Below, one piece after another: positions 1 through 7,715 of a DNA stretch of 64,000 nucleotides. This stretch comes from JAKFWF01 sp031374115 (GTDB lineage Bacteria; Pseudomonadota; Alphaproteobacteria; Rhizobiales; Hyphomicrobiaceae). The stretch lies in contig JANMNO010000140.1 of NCBI GenBank assembly GCA_031374115.1, positions 4,637-68,636 of the forward strand, written 5' to 3'. The notes under the pieces were generated by a model that was not told the DNA's origin, did not search any database, and saw only the letters and a program-made list of their open reading frames with translations. A program made the position numbers and the translations under genes. How positions within the stretch are numbered: position 1 is the stretch's first letter; the number at the start of each line of letters is the position of its first letter.

Positions 1-588
1 AATGTCGAGACGCTGTTTTGGATCCCAGACATTCTGACCAAGGGCGCTGATTGGTTTGCCTCGCAAGGTGCCAATGGTGCGAAAGGCCTGCGATCCTATT
101 CGGTCTCCGGCCGCGTCAAGAACCCAGGCGTTGTTCTGGCGCCTGCTGGCTCAACCGCCAACGAGCTGATCGCCAAGTGCGGCGGCTTGTTGCCTGGGCA
201 TCATTTCAAAGGCTATCTGCCGGGTGGCGCTTCGGGCGGTATTTTGCCGGCCTACATGGCCGGCATCCCCCTCGATTTCGGCACCCTCGAAAAATATGGA
301 TGCTTTGTCGGCAGCCACGCAGTTGTCATTTTGTCTCATCAAGACGACATGAAAGCCGTGGCGCTCAATTTGATGCGTTTCTTCGAGGATGAAAGTTGCG
401 GCCAGTGCACACCTTGCCGCAACGGAACCGAGAAGGCGGTCAAGCTCATGAGCGGCGACACGTGGGATCAGGCCTTGCTTTCGGATCTGGCACAAGTGAT
501 GGCCGACGCCTCGATCTGTGGACTTGGCCAAGCCGCACCGAACCCGCTGAGATGCGTTATGAAATACTTCCCGGAGGATTTGAGATGA
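1..588 (+). CDS. fdsB: NAD-dependent formate dehydrogenase, beta (NuoF-like, FMN) subunit, 5'-truncated
   Basis: The frame is open from base 1 to a TGA at 586-588, so only the C-terminal 195 residues are present. The protein takes electrons from the formate dehydrogenase alpha subunit and reduces NAD+ through FMN. Visible is the NuoF-type C-terminal half with the 4Fe-4S ligand motif ESCGQCTPCRNGTE and the fourth-cysteine region SICGLGQ, as in complex I NuoF and FdsB. A formate dehydrogenase alpha subunit follows, which points to FdsB rather than complex I or a HoxF hydrogenase subunit. The start and the Rossmann/FMN part lie outside the window. Confidence 0.88.
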   Translation, partial: NVETLFWIPDILTKGADWFASQGANGAKGLRSYSVSGRVKNPGVVLAPAGSTANELIAKCGGLLPGHHFKGYLPGGASGGILPAYMAGIPLDFGTLEKYGCFVGSHAVVILSHQDDMKAVALNLMRFFEDESCGQCTPCRNGTEKAVKLMSGDTWDQALLSDLAQVMADASICGLGQAAPNPLRCVMKYFPEDLR

Positions 589-779
589 GACTTCGGGCAT
601 TGCAAACATCGTCGCTCGGTAAGCCGGGTAGGACCTTTCGCGCGGCCCGGCCTAGCTGGCACCTTTCGTGGACGTTGGGTCGCGCAACAAGGGTTGATTC
701 GAACTCCGCTTGGCAACGAGCGAACCGACCCGCTCGGACAATCTAACTCCGCAACAGCTTTCGCTGATGGACCACGCAT

Positions 780-3563
780 ATGACCGAGAAGATTACCTTT
801 GAACTCGACGGTAAAACAGTCGAGGCATCCGGCGACGAAACCATTTGGCAGGTGGCGAAGCGGGCTGGCACGATCATCCCGCATTTGTGCTGGACCGATG
901 CCCCTGGTTATCGCGCCGACGGTAACTGTCGCGCCTGCGTGGTCGAGATCGAGGGCGAGCGTGTGCTGGCCGCATCGTGCATTCGCAAGCCAACGGCGGG
1001 CATGAAGGTCAAGACGGCAACCGAGCGCGCCACCAAAGGCCGCGCTATGGTATTCGAATTGCTGGTTGCCGATCAACCCAAGATCGAAGACGCGCACGAC
1101 GATAAATCGAAGTTCTGGAGCTGGGTCTCGGCGATGGGCGTTTCGACGACCAGCCGTCTGCCTGCCGCTGAAAAGCCCGTCTCGGATACATCGCACAACG
1201 CGATCTCCGTCAATCTCGACGCCTGCATCAACTGTGGTCTATGCGTCCGCGCTTGCCGGGAAGTTCAGGCCAATGACGTGATCGGCATGGCGTTTCGAGG
1301 GGCCGGATCCAAAGTCGTATTCGACTTCGACAAGGGCATGGGTGACAGCACCTGCGTCGCATGCGGGGAGTGCGTTCAGGTTTGTCCCACCGGCGCACTA
1401 ATGGAGTCGAGCCTGCTTGATAAGACAACGCAACGCAAGGCAGTCGAGCCCGATCGCAGTGTCGATACGTTGTGCCCTTATTGTGGCGTTGGTTGCCAAA
1501 CCACGGTGCACGTCAAGGACAACAAGATCGTCGCCGTAGATGGTCGAGATGGGCCTGCCAACAATAACCGGCTGTGCGTGAAGGGGCGTTTCGGCTTCGA
1601 CTACATCCATCATCCCGATCGCTTGACGAAGCCGTTGATCCGCCGCGATGGCGTCGCAAAAGATCCGAAGATGCAGCTTCGCCGGGAGGATGTGTCAAAG
1701 GTGTTTCGTGAAGCGACATGGGAGGAAGCACTAAGCTTCGCTGCGGGTGGTCTCAAGACCATCCATGGCCGCGATGGGGGCGACGCGCTCGCAGGCTTCG
1801 GCTCGGCTAAGGGTTCGAACGAAGAAGCCTACCTGTTTCAGAAATTGATCCGCTCGGCCTTCCACACCAATAACGTCGATCATTGCACCAGATTGTGCCA
1901 CGCGTCATCTGTTGCGGCACTGATGGAAGGTCTGAACTCCGGTGCCGTCACAGCTCCGTTTACGGCGGCAAAAGATGCGGAAGTCATCATTGTGATCGGT
2001 GCACGTCCGGCCGAGAACCATCCGGTCGCGGCAACCTTTATTAAGAACGCAGCCCGTCGCGGCGCCAAGCTCATCGTGATCGATCCGCGCGGTCAAAACT
2101 CCGGCCTCTCTAAGGTCGCGAGCCATGTGCTGCAATTTAAGCCCGGCACCGACGTCGCGCTGCTCAACGGCATGCTGCACACGATCGTCGAGGAGAAGCT
2201 CTACGACCAGCAGTACGTGCAGGCCCACACTGAAGGGTTTGAGGCGCTCGTCGAAAGCATCAAGGATTACAGCCCCGAAGCGATGGAGCCGCATTGCGGG
2301 ATCGCCGCGGGGACCATCCGGGAAGTCGCTCGCCTTTATGCGCGCGCGAACGCCTCGCTCATTTTCTGGGGGATGGGAATTTCGCAGCACACGCACGGCA
2401 CCGACAACGCACGTTGTCTCATCGCCTTGGCGCTGACCACCGGGCAAATCGGCCGCCCTGGCACCGGGCTGCATCCCCTGCGGGGACAGAATAACGTGCA
2501 AGGTGCATCCGACGCGGGTCTGATCCCGATGGTGTTCCCGGATTACCGGTCGGTCGAGACGCCCGAGATCCGCGAAGGCTTCGAGGCACTTTGGGGCGTG
2601 AAGCTAAATCCGGTTCGTGGTCTGACGGTGGTCGAAATCATGAACGCGGTAGAAGCGGGCTCCATCAAGGGTCTCTACGTTATGGGTGAGAACCCGGCGA
2701 TGTCTGACCCCGATCAGAACCATGCCCGCAAAGCGCTCGCGATGCTCGAGCATCTGGTGGTGCAGGATATCTTCTTGACCGAGACCGCTTGGCACGCCGA
2801 CGTCGTTCTCCCGGCATCGGCTCACGCCGAAAAATGGGGTACCTTTACTAACACCAACCGGCAGGTGCAAATCGGCCGTCCCGTCGTTCCACCGCCAGAC
2901 GATGTGCGCCAGGATTGGGAGATGATCCAGGATCTCGCGCAGCGCCTCGGGCTCGCTTGGAGCTATAAGGATGTCGGCGAGGTCTTCACAGAGATGGCAA
3001 TGGTCATGCCGTCGCTCGCCAACATTAGTTGGGAGCGCGTGAAGCGCGAAGAGGCGGTGACGTATCCAGCCGAGTCCACGGACAAGCCCGGCGCCGAGAT
3101 CATTTTTGCCAACGGTTTCCCGACCGTATCGGGCCGTGCCAAGATCGTGCCGGCAGAATTGCGCGCACCCGACGAGTTGCCAGACGCGGAATTCCCGATG
3201 GTGTTGACCACCGGTCGTCTGTTGGAGCATTGGCACACCGGTTCGATGACGCGGCGCTCGTCAACGCTCGACGCGCTCGAGCCCGAGGCGATCGCTGGCC
3301 TGAACCCCCATGAGATGCGACGCCTGGGTATTGCCCCTGGCGATGAGATCCGGGTGGCCACTCGTCGAGGCGAGATCACCTTGAAGGCACGGGCCGATCG
3401 CGACGTGGCCGATGGTATGATCTTCATTCCATTCGCGTTCGCGGAAGCAGCGGCAAACTTCCTGACCAATCCGCAACTCGATCCGATGGGCAAAATCCCC
3501 GAGTTCAAGTTCTGTGCGGCGCGTGTCGACAAGGTCGCGGAAGTGGCCGAAGCAGCGGAGTGA
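780..3563 (+). CDS. fdsA: NAD-dependent formate dehydrogenase, alpha (molybdopterin) subunit
   Basis: Catalytic subunit (927 aa) oxidising formate to CO2 in the cytoplasm. Domains in order: an N-terminal plant-type 2Fe-2S domain (cysteines near residues 37, 48, 51, 66), a ferredoxin-like pair of 4Fe-4S clusters (CINCGLC from about 149, CVACGEC from about 192), a further 4Fe-4S site beginning CPYCGVGC near 232, then the molybdopterin oxidoreductase domain and a C-terminal dinucleotide-binding domain. The Mo ligand is cysteine, not selenocysteine, in the RLCHASS motif (about residue 373). Length matches FdsA/FdhF-type alpha subunits. The start is the ATG at 780, directly before the 2Fe-2S domain; no strong Shine-Dalgarno is seen. 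A 191-bp gap separates it from fdsB, and no fdsC or fdsD follows. Confidence 0.95.
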   Translation: MTEKITFELDGKTVEASGDETIWQVAKRAGTIIPHLCWTDAPGYRADGNCRACVVEIEGERVLAASCIRKPTAGMKVKTATERATKGRAMVFELLVADQPKIEDAHDDKSKFWSWVSAMGVSTTSRLPAAEKPVSDTSHNAISVNLDACINCGLCVRACREVQANDVIGMAFRGAGSKVVFDFDKGMGDSTCVACGECVQVCPTGALMESSLLDKTTQRKAVEPDRSVDTLCPYCGVGCQTTVHVKDNKIVAVDGRDGPANNNRLCVKGRFGFDYIHHPDRLTKPLIRRDGVAKDPKMQLRREDVSKVFREATWEEALSFAAGGLKTIHGRDGGDALAGFGSAKGSNEEAYLFQKLIRSAFHTNNVDHCTRLCHASSVAALMEGLNSGAVTAPFTAAKDAEVIIVIGARPAENHPVAATFIKNAARRGAKLIVIDPRGQNSGLSKVASHVLQFKPGTDVALLNGMLHTIVEEKLYDQQYVQAHTEGFEALVESIKDYSPEAMEPHCGIAAGTIREVARLYARANASLIFWGMGISQHTHGTDNARCLIALALTTGQIGRPGTGLHPLRGQNNVQGASDAGLIPMVFPDYRSVETPEIREGFEALWGVKLNPVRGLTVVEIMNAVEAGSIKGLYVMGENPAMSDPDQNHARKALAMLEHLVVQDIFLTETAWHADVVLPASAHAEKWGTFTNTNRQVQIGRPVVPPPDDVRQDWEMIQDLAQRLGLAWSYKDVGEVFTEMAMVMPSLANISWERVKREEAVTYPAESTDKPGAEIIFANGFPTVSGRAKIVPAELRAPDELPDAEFPMVLTTGRLLEHWHTGSMTRRSSTLDALEPEAIAGLNPHEMRRLGIAPGDEIRVATRRGEITLKARADRDVADGMIFIPFAFAEAAANFLTNPQLDPMGKIPEFKFCAARVDKVAEVAEAAE

Positions 3564-3588
3564 CCGATAGGATCGTAAGGGGTCTCGC

Positions 3589-4734
3589 ATGCGGATTTTG
3601 TTCGTCTCATGGCAGAAGTGTGCCCTAGCCGCCTCGCTTCTCGTGCCGGCGACTGTCGATGCATCGGCGCAAACCCGGCGGCGTCCCATCGAGCCGCCTC
3701 AAGTGTCACAACCGATCCCGCAGATCGCAGACGAAACTGCAAAGTGCAGTTACGCTTTGTACTCGGCGCTGGCTCCTGTTCGCGATGTAAGCATCAAGGA
3801 GCTGGGAAATCTGGACCGACTCGCTCGTGTGAGCGAGCCCGGGCTGACTGGCAAATGGCTGTTTTGGAGCAAGACCGGCAAGAACGCTTCGAGACCACCG
3901 CAGCCGGAACGGGTGTGCGCAAAGAACGCGATAAAGTCGGGCCGCGAGCGTTGTATCGAGTGGGAGACCAAGCCGGTCGATGCGGTCAAGCTCGCGTTGT
4001 TCGCAAGCCAGCCAACGGCTGAAGAGATGACCGTGTTGCGAGCACTCGATGCTTTCGTCGGTGATAGAGGTGCAACACTCGAGTTCGGGTCGAACGGACG
4101 GCAGTATGCGACCTTGCAGCGGGTTGCAGTCGAACTTGAATCTTATAGCACCCAGCCGAGGAATCCGGCCTTGTGCAATGGTGTGCCCGAGATGATGGAT
4201 TTCAAGGCCAGTAAGCTCGATGGCCTGAAGAAGCGCATTGATGACGTCGGCAGGACGGTGGCCAAAGTTCGCGCATTGGCTCGGCAGCGCGTGATTGCAG
4301 CGCGCGAACTTCGCTTCAACGAACAAGCGGCTGTCAATCAAAGCAGCGCCTCGGGAGATGCTGCCAACGCTACAGCGCCGTCGCCGGTAAAGCCTGTATC
4401 GCCACTGGTCGCGCTTGCGTCCGCAATCAGCCCCGCAGGTCTGATCACTGCCGTATTCGAAGGTGCGCTAGCGGCGGACAAGGTCAATGACCTTCGATCG
4501 GAAACGAACGCTTTCAAGTTACTTCAACGGGCGCGCGATCTGATGCTCCCAGAAGCTTCACCGGACTTTTCTCCGGCGTCGCGGGCGGCGATCGCGGCCG
4601 CATTGCGTATGATCGAAGCGGCAAGTTACGCTGAGTTGCAACTCACCCGGATGCATCGTTTCGATCGATTGTTCCTAGGCACGATCGGCCAGATCCGTGA
4701 GGCGCATCGCGTCAATTGCACATGCGGTGGCTGA
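3589..4734 (+). CDS. Hypothetical exported protein
   Basis: A 381-residue protein that I do not recognise. It starts with a Sec-type signal peptide (basic MRILFVSWQK, hydrophobic stretch, likely cleavage after VDASA), so it is probably periplasmic. Aagggg sits about 6 nt before the ATG. Cysteines occur in ETAKCS, ERVCAKN and RERCIEW, and the protein ends NCTCGG. The central part is rich in charged helix-like segments, with an Ala/Pro-rich linker around residues 250-285. It lies 25 bp after fdsA on the same strand but lacks FdsC (FdhD-like) and FdsD features, so a role in formate oxidation is not supported. Confidence 0.6.
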   Translation: MRILFVSWQKCALAASLLVPATVDASAQTRRRPIEPPQVSQPIPQIADETAKCSYALYSALAPVRDVSIKELGNLDRLARVSEPGLTGKWLFWSKTGKNASRPPQPERVCAKNAIKSGRERCIEWETKPVDAVKLALFASQPTAEEMTVLRALDAFVGDRGATLEFGSNGRQYATLQRVAVELESYSTQPRNPALCNGVPEMMDFKASKLDGLKKRIDDVGRTVAKVRALARQRVIAARELRFNEQAAVNQSSASGDAANATAPSPVKPVSPLVALASAISPAGLITAVFEGALAADKVNDLRSETNAFKLLQRARDLMLPEASPDFSPASRAAIAAALRMIEAASYAELQLTRMHRFDRLFLGTIGQIREAHRVNCTCGG

Positions 4735-4750
4735 GTGTCGATAATTGCGG

Positions 4751-6082
4751 TCAGCGAGGAGAATAGGCGGCTATTGGGTGTCCGGCTTCGTTGGGCTGCC
4801 AGTTCGGCTGTTGGCTGAGCGTTGCCTTGGTCGATACTTTGGTCTTTGCTCGGATCGGATCAGCAATCCACCCCGCGAGGCCTATAAAGAAAAAGAAGTA
4901 GGCATAGAGGGCGTTCCAATAGTGGACTGTGCAGGCCGACAACGACAAGGCGATCAACGACACGATCCAGGCGAGTGCAAATTGTCTCACTCCGCGCTCT
5001 TTGTGTTTGCAGCCGCGCAAGACCACGGCTCGCGTAATCAGCGTGATCGATAGTATCAGCATTAGTAATGTCGGGATGCCGGTGCGCATTGCGATCAGCA
5101 ACCAGAGCGCGTCGACCGAAGCCGAAGCCATCCAGGCAGGCCGTTCCCAATCGGCCATGCCAAGACCGATCCACGGGTTGGCCCAGACATTTTCCAGACC
5201 ATTTTCCCAGATGACGAGGCGGTAGTATCCCGTCCAGCTATCGAGCGTCATACCGGTAGCGATGAATGCGATCGGGGTTCGCGTCATTACCAGGCTTGCA
5301 CAGAAATAAAGAACGCCAAGCATGCCGACGGTGATGGTCGCGCGCTTTGGAATCCCGCGTGTAAGATGGTCCCAGCCGAGCAAAACGCCTTGCACGGCGA
5401 GTATCAACAATGGAGCAGATGAAACAGCCGTAAACGTTGCGGCCAAGATCGCCGCCGCTCGTCCCCATCGGGCGAAGCCAGACCGGACGTTGAACCAAGC
5501 CAAGGCCAGCGCGCTTGCGCAGAAAGTGCCCAACAGAATCGGATGATCGAACGTGCCGTAGGCGCGCGTCAGGCCCAACCGCTGTTCGGTGTCGCGTGGG
5601 TGAACGTACCCAGTCAACGACTGCAATAGATCGTGAGCGAAGTGCTGGCCCAGCAGCGTATCGGGGAGTGCGATAAGACCCGCAATCAAAACGCTGGCGA
5701 ACAAAAACCGGACCGCATCGCGGAATTGATCGATGTTGCGAACCCAGCTGCGAGCGACGAGGTATCCACCGGTGCTTTCGAGCGCGAGCGACCCGCCGAA
5801 CACCAATCCGTTGGAAGGCGTCAGATCCGGGCCGATCAATTGGATGCCGTGGATGTTGAAGACGGCGACCGTGGCAATGTTGTAGGCCAGCACTGCGTAG
5901 TCGAAACTTCGAATTTGAATGTCGCGTCGCGTCAACAAGCGGTAGATCGCGATCGGCAGCAGTATGAGTAGGGCGACGCGATGTGGTGGAAGTCTGAGAC
6001 CGCCTACGTAAAGCGACAGCTCCGTCGGGCACAGAAAACTCACGATCAGGATCGCGACGGGCCAGGGGATGTGCTTCATCAT
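4751..6082 (-). CDS. O-antigen ligase/Wzy polymerase-like multispanning membrane protein
   Basis: About 443 residues with some ten to twelve hydrophobic segments and a large periplasmic loop containing the TGYYRLVIWENGL and NPWIGLG stretches typical of the Wzy_C/O-antigen ligase superfamily. The probable role is polymerisation or ligation of exopolysaccharide repeat units in the inner membrane. It is the last gene of a minus-strand polysaccharide block and follows the sugar transferase. The chosen start (MMKHIPWPVAIL) gives a 16-bp gap to the preceding stop; an upstream start at 6145 would overlap the transferase by 47 bp. Such proteins diverge fast, so polymerase and ligase cannot be told apart. 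Confidence 0.7.
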   Translation of the reverse strand: MMKHIPWPVAILIVSFLCPTELSLYVGGLRLPPHRVALLILLPIAIYRLLTRRDIQIRSFDYAVLAYNIATVAVFNIHGIQLIGPDLTPSNGLVFGGSLALESTGGYLVARSWVRNIDQFRDAVRFLFASVLIAGLIALPDTLLGQHFAHDLLQSLTGYVHPRDTEQRLGLTRAYGTFDHPILLGTFCASALALAWFNVRSGFARWGRAAAILAATFTAVSSAPLLILAVQGVLLGWDHLTRGIPKRATITVGMLGVLYFCASLVMTRTPIAFIATGMTLDSWTGYYRLVIWENGLENVWANPWIGLGMADWERPAWMASASVDALWLLIAMRTGIPTLLMLILSITLITRAVVLRGCKHKERGVRQFALAWIVSLIALSLSACTVHYWNALYAYFFFFIGLAGWIADPIRAKTKVSTKATLSQQPNWQPNEAGHPIAAYSPR

Positions 6083-6098
6083 GCGGTCGCGACTGTCA

Positions 6099-7583
6099 TC
6101 AGTTGGCGTTGTTGCCACGCACGACGGCACGGACCGTTTGAGCAAGGATCGTCAAGTCGCGGCCCAACGACCAGTCAGCAATGTAAGCCAGATCATGCTC
6201 GACGCGCGATTTCATCTTCTCGGTCGTCTCTGTTTCGCCGCGCCAGCCCATGACTTGGGCAAATCCAGTTATTCCAGGCTTCACCTGGTGGCGATTGGCA
6301 TATGTCTCCAACATTTCGTCCCAATGCTGATCGTGGACCAAAGCATGCGGCCGCGGACCGACGAGCGACATCTCGCCTTTCAGGACATTGATGAGCTGTG
6401 GAAGTTCATCGAGGCTGGTACGGCGCAGAATCCGTCCTACCCGCGTAATACGCTTGTCGTCGGCCGTTGCCTGCGGAACCACTGCGCCGTCTTCCATCAC
6501 GTTCATCGTGCGGAACTTCAGCACCTCGATGATCTTTTGGTTTAGGCCTCGTCTGCGCTGCCGAAACAAAATGGGACCGGCGCTGTCGAGCTTGATTGCG
6601 ATGGCGCACACTAACAGAATCGGCGTCGCGATGACCAGGAGGATCGCGCCCAACCCATAGTCCTCCAGCCTTTTCAGCAACGGAGCCCAGTCGGCGAGCG
6701 GCTTGCACTTGACGTCGAGCAAACCGATCGGCCCCAGGTTGGAAACACGATGGGCCGGCGCAATATCGACGAGATCCGACGCGATATGCGTCACGACATG
6801 CAGGCTTATCGGCAGCTGTTCGAGCTTCCGGGCGATATCGGCAACGCGACGATCGGCGACCTGCGGTAGTGCGATGATGATCTGGTCGAATGCACCAGCG
6901 CGTCCAGCTGCGATCAGATCCTCAAGACCGCCGTCAATATCGAGGCCCTTGCTATCAAAGCGCTCATGATCCTTGCGATCATCGAATACGCCGGCGAAAC
7001 GAATGCCTAGTCGGGGATCTATCAGGTGGTCGTGCACACGCCGGGCGATCACGCCAGCTCCAAATACAGCAACGCGCGTGTCGAAGCGGCCGGAAGCCGT
7101 GAGGGCACTGAGAACGCTGCGCGCAATCATCCGCAGCAACAGGAGTGATGAAAAGCCGGCTGATAGCCAGACAGCGTACCAAAGCCACAAGTGGCCGGCT
7201 TCTGCCTTGAAGGGTAGGCCAAGCCCGTGCACCGTGGTCAGCGAGAGAAGCAGCGCCGTCAAGAGACGCTTGGGCCTGATCGGGAACGAGTTCATCTTCG
7301 TCGTATCGTACATGCCCCAACTACGCAGCAAGAAGCAGGCGACGATCCCGCACAACAAGCCGTTCTGGACAACTTGGGTCCAGCGCACATCGACATCGCC
7401 ACCGAAGGCATAGATGGTGGCTGGAAGCATGGCGGAACACGCGATCGCTAGTGCATCGAACAGACCGACGACATCGGCGGCAACCTGCCTCGACCAGCGC
7501 GGTTTGGATATGCCAGCGGCCTCGCCCGAAACGCGCAGCGATCCCCCTTCGGCAAACGTCGGCGCGATTAATGAAGGCGACAT
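6099..7583 (-). CDS. Exopolysaccharide polyprenyl glycosylphosphotransferase (WcaJ/PssY-like)
   Basis: Transfers a sugar-1-phosphate to undecaprenyl phosphate to start a polysaccharide repeat unit at the inner membrane. The N-terminal half has four to five membrane segments and a CoA-binding_3-like Rossmann domain; a further membrane hairpin precedes the Bac_transf catalytic domain. That domain shows GPILFRQRRRG, LKFRTMN, TSLDELPQLINVLKGEMS and VGPRPHA, the signature of the family. The ATG at 7583 is chosen (494 aa; GGGG about 6 nt upstream); the alternative upstream TTG at 7625 adds 14 residues. The sugar cannot be predicted. Confidence 0.9.
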   Translation of the reverse strand: MSPSLIAPTFAEGGSLRVSGEAAGISKPRWSRQVAADVVGLFDALAIACSAMLPATIYAFGGDVDVRWTQVVQNGLLCGIVACFLLRSWGMYDTTKMNSFPIRPKRLLTALLLSLTTVHGLGLPFKAEAGHLWLWYAVWLSAGFSSLLLLRMIARSVLSALTASGRFDTRVAVFGAGVIARRVHDHLIDPRLGIRFAGVFDDRKDHERFDSKGLDIDGGLEDLIAAGRAGAFDQIIIALPQVADRRVADIARKLEQLPISLHVVTHIASDLVDIAPAHRVSNLGPIGLLDVKCKPLADWAPLLKRLEDYGLGAILLVIATPILLVCAIAIKLDSAGPILFRQRRRGLNQKIIEVLKFRTMNVMEDGAVVPQATADDKRITRVGRILRRTSLDELPQLINVLKGEMSLVGPRPHALVHDQHWDEMLETYANRHQVKPGITGFAQVMGWRGETETTEKMKSRVEHDLAYIADWSLGRDLTILAQTVRAVVRGNNAN

Positions 7584-7715
7584 CGATACCCCGACGCACA
7601 AGGCCACTTTTGCTGGGCCACGCAAATGGACGTGTCCGAGTAAATCTCATTATGATGAAAATTCACTGAACTACGCCGTGGAAATACGCCCGAATTCGTA
7701 CATGCTCGTTAGCAC

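Noticed and set aside
690..720. tRNA T-arm-like string (ggttgattcgaac) in the fdsB-fdsA gap
   Set aside because: The flanking bases do not form the T stem, and no acceptor, D or anticodon stems can be drawn on either strand.
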